This document shows, piece by piece, positions 21,904-29,511 of a DNA stretch of 32,299 bases. Positions within the stretch are counted from its first letter, which is position 1. Each line of letters opens with the position of its first letter. The stretch comes from Erysipelotrichaceae bacterium (GTDB taxonomy: Bacteria; Bacillota_I; Bacilli_A; Erysipelotrichales; Erysipelotrichaceae): the NCBI GenBank assembly GCA_003520745.1, contig DOUE01000016.1:34404-66702 (forward strand), written 5' to 3'. The notes under the pieces were generated by a model. That model ran no database searches. It was not told the origin of the DNA and saw only the letters and a program-made list of their open reading frames with translations. The position numbers and the translations under genes were made by a program.

Positions 21904-21933
21904 AAAAGAAGCCACCTCATTCGGGGTGGCTTT
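21904..21933. terminator. Shared terminator of the convergent permease and AI-2E-family genes
   Basis: GCCACCTC (21911-21918) pairs with GGGGTGGC (21923-21930), with one G-T pair, loop ATTC. On the minus strand the stem is followed by TTCTTTTTTT, so it is strongest in that direction. The minus-strand stop (21917-21919) is inside the stem. Confidence 0.8.
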
Positions 21934-23083
21934 CGACGATTTGTTGGGAGGCTTTCTGTTCAAGCCTGTAATTCACCCAGTCGCGTAGAAGGGCGTAACA
22001 GAGGGAAGCGAAGGGGATGGAGATCAGAACGCCGAGGATGCCCATCAGGCTGGCGCCGATCGTGATCGAGACCAAGATCCAAATGGCCGGGAGGCCTGCG
22101 GCTTTTCCGACGACGTAGGGATAGATCAGGTTGCCTTCGATCTGCTGGATGATCTGGAAAAGGACGAAGAACCATAAGGCTTGCACGGGGTCGACGGTTA
22201 GAATCAAGAGGACGCCGATGGTTTGCGCAATCATGGCGCCGACGATCGGGACCAAGGCGGTGACCGCGACGATGACGCTGATCAGAAGGGTATAGGGGAA
22301 GCGGAAGATCGAGAGGGCGATGAAGAACAGCGTCCCGATGATGAAGGCTTCCAGGACTTGGCCGAAAACGAAATTGGTGAAGATTTCATCCGCCATGTTG
22401 GTGATCTTGAAGATCCACATCGCGATTTTCTTCGGGAAAACCGCCAGGCAGAGTTTTTTGACTTGATTCTGCAATGTTTCCTTATTCATCAAGACATAGA
22501 CCGAGAAGATGAACGATAGGATGAACGTAAGGAAGGCGCTGAAAACCGACTGGACCAGACCCCAGGAAGAGTTCAACCAAGCTTGCCAACTGTTGGTGAC
22601 CCAGGTGATGATGGTCGATTCCAGTTTTGTCCAATCGAAGTTCGCCCGGACCAAGAGGTCTCCGATGGGCGTGTCCGGACCCAGGTTGGTTTGCGCCCAC
22701 AGTTGAAGGTTATCGAAGGCGGCCGGGAGGGTGTTGATGAAGGCGATGATCGTCGTGCTCAATTCAGGGATGATGGTTTGAAAGATGAAGATCAGGACCA
22801 TGACCACAAGCACGAGGGTGACAAGATAACTCAAGATGCGATGATATTTTTTCGTAATGAAGTTCAGAGGGCTTTTCGGAAGGAACAGAAGCTTCTCGAT
22901 GCGCATCATCGGCGCATTGAGTAGGAACGCGATCGCGAAACCGGTGATGAACGGGGTCAAGATTTCGATCGCCCGATTCAGTCCGCCCAACAACTGCTCG
23001 ACGTGGTTGCCGATCCATAGCATCGCGACGAAGAACACGATGAGAAACATGCCTTGTTTGATTTGGTTCGATTTATAATTCAT
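21917..23083 (-). CDS. AI-2E-family transporter (PerM-like)
   Basis: A 388-residue membrane protein of the AI-2E/PerM/YdiK family, with about eight segments: a pair at the N-terminus, a long middle domain with TTIIAFINTLPAAF, and the C-terminal core including PLV-rich IVAVTALVPIVGAMIAQTIGVL and EGNLIYPYVVGKAAGLP. Family members are linked to autoinducer-2 release, Na+/H+ antiport or peptidoglycan precursor transport; none can be chosen here. The upstream region has GGGGAA as a modest ribosome binding site and TATAAT on the minus strand with no clear -35. It stands alone. Confidence 0.88.
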   Translation of the reverse strand: MNYKSNQIKQGMFLIVFFVAMLWIGNHVEQLLGGLNRAIEILTPFITGFAIAFLLNAPMMRIEKLLFLPKSPLNFITKKYHRILSYLVTLVLVVMVLIFIFQTIIPELSTTIIAFINTLPAAFDNLQLWAQTNLGPDTPIGDLLVRANFDWTKLESTIITWVTNSWQAWLNSSWGLVQSVFSAFLTFILSFIFSVYVLMNKETLQNQVKKLCLAVFPKKIAMWIFKITNMADEIFTNFVFGQVLEAFIIGTLFFIALSIFRFPYTLLISVIVAVTALVPIVGAMIAQTIGVLLILTVDPVQALWFFVLFQIIQQIEGNLIYPYVVGKAAGLPAIWILVSITIGASLMGILGVLISIPFASLCYALLRDWVNYRLEQKASQQIVESHPE

Positions 23084-23157
23084 ACGGATTCCCCGCTTTC
23101 AATCTTACTGTATTCATTATACACTAGGATTAGCGAGTTGGGGGAGAAGGAGGTAGC

Positions 23158-23496
23158 ATGGCGACGGATTTGGATTTCGCACGTTATGTTCAGGATCAGT
23201 TATCGGACTTGGGGAAGATCGACGTCAACAAGATGTTCGGGGAATACGGGGTATATCTGGATGGGAAAATCATCGCGCTGCTATGCGACAATGTGTTCTA
23301 TCTGAAACGGACGACGGAAGTGGTTCCTTATCTTCGTGAGATTCTCGAAGCGCCGCCCTATCAAGGCGGAAAGCCGACTTTCGTCATCGAGCAACTCGAC
23401 GACCGGGAGTATCTTCAGGAAATCGTGAAGGTGACCTACGACGCCCTCCCGCAACCCAAACCGAAAACACCACGGAAATCAAAGCGGAAGACTTGA
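23158..23496 (+). CDS. TfoX N-terminal-domain protein
   Basis: A 112-residue single TfoX/Sxy N-terminal domain. It shows the KMFGEYGVYLDGKIIALLCDNVFYLK core (about residues 25-50), the PPYQGGKPTFVIEQLDDREYLQEIV segment and a basic tail (KTPRKSKRKT). TfoX links to competence in Gammaproteobacteria, but stand-alone N-domain proteins in other phyla have no known role. GAAGGAGGT lies seven bases before the ATG. The stop is in the loop of a terminator that overlaps the arsR promoter. Confidence 0.85.
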   Translation: MATDLDFARYVQDQLSDLGKIDVNKMFGEYGVYLDGKIIALLCDNVFYLKRTTEVVPYLREILEAPPYQGGKPTFVIEQLDDREYLQEIVKVTYDALPQPKPKTPRKSKRKT

Positions 23497-23511
23497 AAGT
23501 CTTCTTCTTTT
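23487..23511 (+). terminator. Terminator of the TfoX-domain gene
   Basis: GAAGACT (23487-23493) and AGTCTTC (23498-23504) close a TGAA tetraloop, and TTCTTTTT follows. The loop holds the stop codon TGA. Confidence 0.7.
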
Positions 23512-23521
23512 TCGCTATTAT
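23493..23521 (+). promoter_or_regulatory. Promoter of the arsenic operon
   Basis: TTGAAA (23493-23498) and TATTAT (23516-23521), spacer 17. The -35 box lies inside the upstream terminator hairpin. Confidence 0.7.
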
Positions 23522-23547
23522 ATCAGTATATTTAATTATACTGATAT
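23520..23547. promoter_or_regulatory. ArsR operator
   Basis: Perfect 11-base arms ATATCAGTATA (23520-23530) and TATACTGATAT (23537-23547) with a 6-base spacer. It begins at the end of the -10 box and covers the transcript start, as expected for ArsR repression. Confidence 0.8.
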
Positions 23548-23558
23548 AAGGAGGAAAC

Positions 23559-23936
23559 ATGGAAGATCTATTCAAAGCATTCAGCGACAAGAACCGCCTA
23601 CGACTCTTCTGGGTATTGCTGCAAGGCGAATACTGCGTCTGCGAACTGGAAGTCTTTTTACGGATGAATCAATCCACCGTTTCCTTTCATCTTCAACGCC
23701 TGCGTAGTGAAGAAATCCTGAAAGCGTCGAAATCCGCCCAATGGGTCCATTACACGGTGGATCCGAAATTCATCCATGAAAACCAACGCTTGGTCGAATT
23801 CATGCAAGAGAAGTTGGCGTCGGACGGCGAATGCATGGAAGACTTGAAGCGGGTCGAACGCTATACAACGCAGGGACTCAACTGCAAGATCATCGCGGAT
23901 GACCGCGAGCGCGTCGTCGACGCGCTGAGGGGGTAA
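23559..23936 (+). CDS. arsR: ArsR-family arsenite-responsive repressor
   Basis: A winged-helix repressor of 125 residues. The metalloid-sensing pair is C26-V-C28 within EYCVCELE, as in the classical ELCVCDL motif of arsenite sensors. A further Cys (C92 in DGECMED, or C112 in GLNCKII) may be the third ligand. The recognition helix is LEVFLRMNQSTVSFHLQRLRSEEIL. AAGGAGG is seven bases before the ATG. It should repress its own operon at the operator just upstream. One base separates the stop from acr3. Confidence 0.92.
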   Translation: MEDLFKAFSDKNRLRLFWVLLQGEYCVCELEVFLRMNQSTVSFHLQRLRSEEILKASKSAQWVHYTVDPKFIHENQRLVEFMQEKLASDGECMEDLKRVERYTTQGLNCKIIADDRERVVDALRG

Positions 23937-23937
23937 A

Positions 23938-24975
23938 ATGGAAAAACAAGGGATCGGTTTCTTCGAGCGAAACCTAACGCTTTGGGTATCGGGATGCATG
24001 ATCATCGGTGTCCTCATCGGTGTCTACCTCCCTCAGTTCCCGGAATTCCTCAGTCGCTTCGAAGTCGCCAGCGTATCCATCCCGGTCGCGATCCTGATCT
24101 GGCTGATGATCTACCCCATGATGCTTAAAGTCGACTTCGAGAGCATCCGCCATGTCGGGGAAAACCCGAAAGGCTTGTATGTCACCTGGACCGTCAACTG
24201 GCTGATCAAGCCGTTCACGATGTATCTGATCGCCTATTTCTTCCTATACATCGTCTTTGGGACATGGATCACGCCGGATTTGGCGAAAGAATACCTCGCC
24301 GGCGCCGTGCTTCTTGGCGCAGCCCCGTGTACAGCGATGGTCTTTGTCTGGAGCCATCTCACCAAAGGGAATCCGGCCTATACCTTGATCCAAGTCGCCA
24401 CCAACGATTTGATCATCCTGGTGCTGTTCGTCCCCATCGTCGCCTTCCTGCTTGGCATCTCCAATATCGAAATCCCCTGGGAAACGCTGTTCCTCTCGGT
24501 CGTCCTGTTTGTGGTGATCCCCTTGACCTTCGGCTGGCTATCCCGTAAAATCATCGTTAGAAACAAAGGCTTGGACTATTTCGAACATTCTTTCATCCCC
24601 AAATTCTCCAACGTCACCATCGCCGGTCTCTTGTTGACGCTGATCATCATCTTCTCGTTCCAGGGCCAGGTCATCCTGGACAACCCCTTGCATATCCTCT
24701 TGATCGCCGTCCCCTTGGTCCTACAGACCTTCCTGATCTTCTTCATCGCCTATCTGTGGGCGAAATTCTGGAAACTTCCGCATGACGTCGCCGCCCCGGC
24801 CGGGATGATCGGCGCTTCGAACTTCTTCGAACTCGCCGTCGCGGTCGCCATTTCGCTCTTCGGACTACAGTCCGGTGCGACCTTGGCCACGGTCGTCGGA
24901 GTCCTTACGGAAGTCCCCGTGATGTTGATGCTTGTAAAAATCGCAAACCAAACCACCCATTGGTTTAAAAACTAG
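23938..24975 (+). CDS. acr3: Arsenite efflux permease Acr3
   Basis: Exports arsenite in antiport with protons. The 345-residue protein has ten predicted membrane segments. The conserved Cys of helix 4 is C131 in GAAPCTAMVFVWS, and the conserved Glu of helix 9 is in VLTEVPVML. Both are needed in tested Acr3 proteins. It follows arsR by one base and precedes arsC by eight. Confidence 0.95.
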   Translation: MEKQGIGFFERNLTLWVSGCMIIGVLIGVYLPQFPEFLSRFEVASVSIPVAILIWLMIYPMMLKVDFESIRHVGENPKGLYVTWTVNWLIKPFTMYLIAYFFLYIVFGTWITPDLAKEYLAGAVLLGAAPCTAMVFVWSHLTKGNPAYTLIQVATNDLIILVLFVPIVAFLLGISNIEIPWETLFLSVVLFVVIPLTFGWLSRKIIVRNKGLDYFEHSFIPKFSNVTIAGLLLTLIIIFSFQGQVILDNPLHILLIAVPLVLQTFLIFFIAYLWAKFWKLPHDVAAPAGMIGASNFFELAVAVAISLFGLQSGATLATVVGVLTEVPVMLMLVKIANQTTHWFKN

Positions 24976-24983
24976 GAGGAACC

Positions 24984-25400
24984 ATGTCCCATTTACCGAA
25001 AGTCGCCTTTGTCTGCGTCCACAATTCGTGCCGCTCCCAAATCGCCGAAGCGTTATCGAAGAATCTCGCTTCCGACGTTTTTGAAGCCTATTCCGCCGGC
25101 ACCGAAACCAAACCTCAAATCAACCAGGATGCCGTACGGATCATGAAATCCCGTTTCGGCATCGACATGGAATTGACGCAACGTTCCAAACTGATCGGCG
25201 ACCTTCCGCGCATCGACATCGTCATCACGATGGGATGCAACGTCGATTGTCCGTATCTACCCTGCAAGTTCAGGGAAGACTGGGGCTTGGATGATCCTTC
25301 CGGGAAGGACGACGATGAATTCAACCGCGTCATCGACATCATCGAGTATAAGGTTAAGGAACTTGCAAAACGGATCCAAAACGGGGAAATCAAGGTCTAA
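24984..25400 (+). CDS. arsC: Arsenate reductase, thioredoxin-coupled type
   Basis: Reduces arsenate to arsenite for export by Acr3. It has the low-molecular-weight phosphatase loop CVHNSCRSQ (C11, Arg 17), DPSG with the general acid Asp, and the redox Cys C85 and C89 in MGCNVDCPYLPC (plus C94). This is the Staphylococcus pI258-type enzyme, which uses thioredoxin. Length 138 is normal. TAGGAGGA lies six bases before the ATG. It closes the arsenic operon. Confidence 0.94.
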   Translation: MSHLPKVAFVCVHNSCRSQIAEALSKNLASDVFEAYSAGTETKPQINQDAVRIMKSRFGIDMELTQRSKLIGDLPRIDIVITMGCNVDCPYLPCKFREDWGLDDPSGKDDDEFNRVIDIIEYKVKELAKRIQNGEIKV

Positions 25401-25406
25401 GTTCGC

Positions 25407-25436
25407 AACGCCGGTCAAGTCGCCGGCGTTTTCTTC
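25407..25436 (+). terminator. Terminator of the arsenic operon
   Basis: Perfect 8-base arms AACGCCGG (25407-25414) and CCGGCGTT (25423-25430), then TTCTTCT. Confidence 0.75.
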
Positions 25437-25462
25437 TGCTAAAATAGAGGCGAGGTGAGACG

Positions 25463-26335
25463 ATGAACGATACAACCCGGGCGGTGATCGCGATGCAGGA
25501 CTATATCGAAGCCCATTTGAACGAACCGATCACGTTGGTCCAACTGGCCCGTGCGGCAGGGTATTCCCCCTATCATGCGGCGCATCTGTTTTCAAGTGCG
25601 CTAGGCATCAGTCCGCTACGCTATATCCGCAGGCTCAGGTTAAGCCAAGCCGCCCAAGCGATCCGTGACCAGGGAGAAGCGATACTGCAGATCGCCTTCG
25701 ACTTTCAGTTCGACTCGCATGAAGGGTTCACCAAAGCGTTCGCCAAACAGTTCGGGATGAGTCCGCGGGAGTATCGGCGCGATACGCCGGCCATCGCGCT
25801 CTTTCGCCCGTATCGTTTGCTTACCCGGAAAGAAGAATCAACAACTATGAAAAACAACACCGTATTTGTCCAATTGGTCCAACGCCCCCGCCGCAAGGCG
25901 GTGATCTTGCGCGGTAAGAAGGCCGATGAGTATTTCGCCTACTGTGAAGAAGTAGGCTGCGATGTCTGGGGTGTGTTATGCAGCATCAAAGAAGCTCTGA
26001 ATGAACCCATGGGGATGTGGTTACCCGAAAAAATGATCAAACCGGGGACGTCGCGTTATGTCCAGGGGGTCGAAGTCCCGATGGAATATCAAAAACCTTT
26101 GCCCGAAGGTTTCGAATTCCTCGAGCTTGAACCCTGCACCTACATGGTGTTTCAAGGCGAGCCGTATGACGACGAGAACTTCGAGAGTGAAATCGTCGCC
26201 ATTCAGGAATCGATCCAACGCTATCATCCCGAAAGCGTCGGGTATCGTTTCGATGATACCGACGCGCCGATGTATCAGCTTGAACCCCGCGGGGAAAGAG
26301 GGTACATCGAAGCCCGCCCCGTCACGAAGATATAA
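25463..26335 (+). CDS. AraC-family regulator with GyrI-like effector domain
   Basis: A 290-residue regulator with an N-terminal AraC/XylS-type double HTH (about residues 8-108, including LVQLARAAGYSPYHAAHLF and FDFQFDSHEGFTKAFAKQFGMSPREYRR) and a C-terminal GyrI-like small-molecule-binding domain (about 130-290). This is the Rob/SoxS-like arrangement seen in multidrug or stress regulators. A Met at about residue 127 in the linker could be an internal start. The ligand and targets are unknown. GAGGTGA lies upstream of the ATG. Confidence 0.88.
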   Translation: MNDTTRAVIAMQDYIEAHLNEPITLVQLARAAGYSPYHAAHLFSSALGISPLRYIRRLRLSQAAQAIRDQGEAILQIAFDFQFDSHEGFTKAFAKQFGMSPREYRRDTPAIALFRPYRLLTRKEESTTMKNNTVFVQLVQRPRRKAVILRGKKADEYFAYCEEVGCDVWGVLCSIKEALNEPMGMWLPEKMIKPGTSRYVQGVEVPMEYQKPLPEGFEFLELEPCTYMVFQGEPYDDENFESEIVAIQESIQRYHPESVGYRFDDTDAPMYQLEPRGERGYIEARPVTKI

Positions 26336-26336
26336 A

Positions 26337-26363
26337 AACGAAACGCCTGTTTCGTTTTTTTTC
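26337..26363 (+). terminator. Terminator of the AraC-type gene
   Basis: Perfect 8-base arms AACGAAAC (26337-26344) and GTTTCGTT (26349-26356), loop GCCT, then a long T run. Confidence 0.85.
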
Positions 26364-26415
26364 ATCCCATCTTCACAAGCGATATCGCGTGCGACGCCTG
26401 TGCCGTGGATACCTA

Positions 26416-26424
26416 TGGTATAAT
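26416..26424 (+). promoter_or_regulatory. Extended -10 promoter of the phosphotransferase gene
   Basis: TGGTATAAT, a perfect extended -10 box (TG at 26416-26417, TATAAT at 26419-26424), ends 20 bases before the gene. No good -35 box is present, which extended -10 promoters tolerate. Confidence 0.6.
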
Positions 26425-26444
26425 TAAGTCCAGGCAGGGCGAAC

Positions 26445-27323
26445 ATGGAAATCGAAGAGCGAATCATCAGCGAAATACCGCTCGATAAAGGGTGGTCAAA
26501 CGATAAGAAATCGATCGTCACGACACCGGACGGCCGTTTCGTACGTCGGATCATCGACGATTCACGGATCGATTCCACATCGACCTTGTTTTTCCATATC
26601 GGGAGTCTGAACCTTGATGACAATCCGTTCAGCCGTCCGATGGAGCTGGACTTTGCCCCTTCGCCGGCCAGGTTCTACACGACCTATGTGGAAGGCGAGG
26701 ATTTGGAAGAAGTGCTATGCACGTTAAGTCAGAAAGAACAGATACGGCTAGGATATGAAGCCGGATTCGCCCTCAAGAAAATCCATACCCGTGTCCGCGT
26801 AAAGGACGACGGGATGTGGGCGATGAAATACAACGCGAAAATCGACCGCAAAATCAAAGCGTATCAAGAATGCGGCATCAAGGTCATGGATGACGGGCAC
26901 TTGATCGACCGGATCAACTCGTTACGGATCTATCTGGAAGGGCGCCCCCAAACCTTCCAACACGGGGATTACCATGTGGGGAATTTCGTGCTTACGCCGG
27001 ATCAACATCTCGGCATCCTGGATTTCGATCGGTGGGATATCGGGGATCCGTGGGAAGAATTCAACCGCATCGTGTGGTGCGCCGATCTATGCCCGGTGTT
27101 CGCGAGCGCTAGGATCGATGCCTATTTCAATTTCCAAGTCCCCGAATCCTTTTTTCCGCTCCTTTTCCTCTATCAAGCCGTGAATGCCTTGGCATCCTTG
27201 CCTTGGGCGATTCCATACGGTGAGAAAGAAGTCGCAGTGATGCTTAAAAATGTGCGGCGGTTCAAAGAAGACACCGATGATTTCGCAAACGTAGTACCGA
27301 AATGGTACGTAAGAACGAGGTAA
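26445..27323 (+). CDS. Aminoglycoside phosphotransferase-fold kinase
   Basis: A 292-residue kinase-like protein. The catalytic loop is FQHGDYHVGNF near residue 174 (Asp base and Asn), and the metal-binding Asp is in GILDFDRWDIGDPWEE near residue 193. The nucleotide-binding lobe is shorter than in typical enzymes and lacks a clear Gly-rich loop. The family covers antibiotic, macrolide, homoserine and choline kinases, so resistance should not be assumed. It has its own promoter and is followed two bases later by the AlkD-type gene. Confidence 0.82.
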   Translation: MEIEERIISEIPLDKGWSNDKKSIVTTPDGRFVRRIIDDSRIDSTSTLFFHIGSLNLDDNPFSRPMELDFAPSPARFYTTYVEGEDLEEVLCTLSQKEQIRLGYEAGFALKKIHTRVRVKDDGMWAMKYNAKIDRKIKAYQECGIKVMDDGHLIDRINSLRIYLEGRPQTFQHGDYHVGNFVLTPDQHLGILDFDRWDIGDPWEEFNRIVWCADLCPVFASARIDAYFNFQVPESFFPLLFLYQAVNALASLPWAIPYGEKEVAVMLKNVRRFKEDTDDFANVVPKWYVRTR

Positions 27324-27325
27324 CC

Positions 27326-28015
27326 ATGGAATTGCATGAAGTTCTAGTTCAACTTGAAGAAGCGGGGGATGCTTCCACCAGGAAAATCTATCTCAACAAC
27401 GGTGCGAAAGAACCGTTGTTCGGCGTGAAGATGGGGGATGTTCGCAAACTCGCAAAGAAGATCAAAACGGATCAGTGTCTGGCGGATGAACTCTACGATA
27501 CCGGGATCCTGGATGCGATGATGTTGGCGGGGATGATCGCCGACAGCGGGAAAATGAGCGTCGACCAATTGGGCCGTTGGGTCGAGAAAGCGTATTGCGC
27601 GATGGTTTCAGAGCGTTGCGTCGCACCGTTGGCCGCGCAAAATCCGCAACGGTTTGAAATCGCGGCGAACTGGATCGAGAGTCCGCATGAACAAACCGCT
27701 TGCGCCGGGTTCACGGTCTACGGAATGCTTTACTCCCATATCCCGGATGATCGATTGGATCTCGACCAAGTGAAAAGCGTCGTCGATACGATCGAACGAC
27801 GGATCCAAAGCGAGCCGACCTACCTGCAAAACGCGATGAACAATTGTCTGATCATGATCGGGATCTATGTCTTGCCGCTGACGTCCTATTGTTTGGAAGT
27901 TTCGCGTCGGATCGGCTATGTCAAACCGACGGTCAAAATCAACAGTTGCAACATCCAGTCCGCCACCGACTACATCGTGCGCTATGCACCGCGGACGAAA
28001 GTGAAGAGTCTCTAG
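27326..28015 (+). CDS. DNA alkylation repair protein, AlkD-like
   Basis: A 229-residue all-helical protein with HEAT-like repeats, of the DNA alkylation repair family that removes N3- and N7-alkylpurines. Family segments seen are FGVKMGDVRKLAKKIK near residue 32, MMLAGMIAD, WIESPHEQTACAGFTVYG and the late MNNCLIMIGIY. The C-terminal INSCNIQSATDYI resembles the usual TACKVPDAVEYI. Catalytic Trp and Asp of AlkD cannot be placed with certainty, so activity is uncertain. A start at 27302 is possible, but ATG 27326 has GAGG better placed. Confidence 0.82.
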   Translation: MELHEVLVQLEEAGDASTRKIYLNNGAKEPLFGVKMGDVRKLAKKIKTDQCLADELYDTGILDAMMLAGMIADSGKMSVDQLGRWVEKAYCAMVSERCVAPLAAQNPQRFEIAANWIESPHEQTACAGFTVYGMLYSHIPDDRLDLDQVKSVVDTIERRIQSEPTYLQNAMNNCLIMIGIYVLPLTSYCLEVSRRIGYVKPTVKINSCNIQSATDYIVRYAPRTKVKSL

Positions 28016-28033
28016 TTTCAAACGAGGTAAGCC

Positions 28034-29380
28034 ATGATCAACCACGGGATTCCCAAGCATGTCTTAGGATGCATCGATCGACTTCAAAATAAGGGGTATC
28101 AGGCGTATTTGGTCGGAGGATCGGTACGCGATTTATGCTTGGGGTTCTTCCCCAAGGATTTCGATTTATGCACGGATGCGACCCCCGATCAAATCGAAGA
28201 AGTTTTCGCCGGTGAAATCCATAAAACCTATGGGAAGAAACACGGTACCGTCGGCGTTCTTCAGGCTCAGCATTGGATCGAAATCACGACCTTCCGCAAA
28301 GACGGCACCTATCGTGACCATCGACGCCCGGACAACGTCGTCTTCACGACCTCGCTTCAAGAGGATCTGGAACGTCGCGACTTTACGATCAATGCGATGG
28401 CGATGGACGAGAACGGCAAGATCACGGATTTCTTCCATGGCATGCAGGATTTGAACGACGGAATCCTGCGTTGCGTCGGTTCGGCGAACCAACGCTTCCA
28501 AGAAGATGCGCTTCGCATCCTGCGCGCATTGCGCTTCGCATCGCGCTTCGGGTTTACGATCGAAGAAAAAACCGCGGATGCCATCCGCCGCTTCGCCTAT
28601 CTCTTGAAAGAAATCGCACCGGAGAGGATCCGCGAAGAACTGAAAGGGATTCTGCTTGGCGATCATGCCGGTAAGATCCTGTGCGAATACGACGATGTGA
28701 TGGGGATGATCATCCCTGAACTTGAAGCGGCCAGAGGCTTCGTGCAGTTCTCGCCCGACCATTATGAAGACGTCTATCGCCATACGATCCGCGTCCTATC
28801 CTTCACGGAGAAAGACATTATCTTACGATTGGCCGCATTGTTTCATGATCTCGCCAAACCCCAAGGCTTGACCCTCAACGTCGATCAGATCGCCCTCTAT
28901 GAACATCATGCGGAAAGCTCGGGTTTGATCGCCCGGAGCATCTTGGAATCGTTTCACTTCGAAAAGAAACTTTCACACGAAGTCGGTGAAATCATCGCCT
29001 TGCATGAGACATCCTTTCCCGAACAACTCCCCGAGATGTGCCGTTGGCTCGCGAAGACCGGGGAAAAGGTCTTGTTGGCGGGGATCCGTTTGAAAGAATG
29101 CGACCTCTTGGCGATGGTCTCGGGACAGGGGAGGAAACTTGAGAACTGTTCGCGGGCGCGAAGTCTGGTGATGGAAATCAAAAACAGACGCTTACCCTAT
29201 CAAGTGAAGCATCTAGATATCAACGGGGATGATTTGCTTGAACTCGGGTTCAAAGGCAAACGCATCCAACAGACATTGGAAGAATTGTTGGAATGCGTAT
29301 TGGACGATAAAGTCGCCAATCGGAACGCGGACTTGCGCAGAATGGCGCTTACCCTTGACACTTCGTGGGAAAAACCCTAA
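28034..29380 (+). CDS. cca: CCA tRNA nucleotidyltransferase
   Basis: Adds or repairs the CCA end of tRNA. The class II nucleotidyltransferase head is complete: VGGSVRDLCLG near residue 28, the metal-binding KDFDLCTDA, RRDFTINAMA, and ALRILRALRFASRFGF near residue 165. An HD domain follows (LAALFHDLAKPQG, with CC/AHHAESS-like EHHAESS), typical of the longer Bacillus or E. coli-type enzymes. Length is 448. GAGGTAA precedes the ATG. The promoter for the next genes lies inside its last codons. Confidence 0.93.
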   Translation: MINHGIPKHVLGCIDRLQNKGYQAYLVGGSVRDLCLGFFPKDFDLCTDATPDQIEEVFAGEIHKTYGKKHGTVGVLQAQHWIEITTFRKDGTYRDHRRPDNVVFTTSLQEDLERRDFTINAMAMDENGKITDFFHGMQDLNDGILRCVGSANQRFQEDALRILRALRFASRFGFTIEEKTADAIRRFAYLLKEIAPERIREELKGILLGDHAGKILCEYDDVMGMIIPELEAARGFVQFSPDHYEDVYRHTIRVLSFTEKDIILRLAALFHDLAKPQGLTLNVDQIALYEHHAESSGLIARSILESFHFEKKLSHEVGEIIALHETSFPEQLPEMCRWLAKTGEKVLLAGIRLKECDLLAMVSGQGRKLENCSRARSLVMEIKNRRLPYQVKHLDINGDDLLELGFKGKRIQQTLEELLECVLDDKVANRNADLRRMALTLDTSWEKP

Positions 29381-29383
29381 AAT
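29355..29383 (+). promoter_or_regulatory. Promoter of the small ORF and CBS-domain gene
   Basis: A perfect TTGACA (29355-29360) and TAAAAT (29378-29383) with a 17-base spacer, inside the 3' end of cca; the -10 box contains the cca stop TAA. Confidence 0.65.
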
Positions 29384-29412
29384 AAGTGATGATGTTTCAA
29401 TGGAGGTAAACT

Positions 29413-29511
29413 ATGACCGAAGACAGTGAAGGGTGCGATCGAAGTATCGACACACAAACCCGAGAGGCGGATGTAAGGTCTCGCACACAGAATAGCGAGG
29501 TATCCTTATGA
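29413..29511 (+). CDS. 32-codon small ORF, possible leader peptide
   Basis: The ATG at 29413 follows GGAGGT by five bases, a strong ribosome binding site. The frame encodes 32 residues (MTEDSEGCDRS... ending NSEVSL), very polar with many Asp, Glu, Arg and Thr and one Cys, and no hydrophobic segment. Its TGA (29509-29511) overlaps the ATG of the CBS-domain gene as ATGA. It is also the first ORF after the promoter at 29355. It could regulate the next gene by coupled translation, or be a functional small protein. Composition gives no stalling motif that I recognise. Confidence 0.5.
   Translation: MTEDSEGCDRSIDTQTREADVRSRTQNSEVSL

Noticed and set aside
26445..27323. An antibiotic resistance gene.
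   Set aside because: The aminoglycoside phosphotransferase fold covers many housekeeping kinases, and no mobile element or resistance-specific feature is present.
28505..28555. A tandem repeat (GCGCTTCGCATC-like units) in cca.
   Set aside because: It encodes the normal conserved ALRILRALRFASRFGF segment; the repetition follows from the protein sequence.
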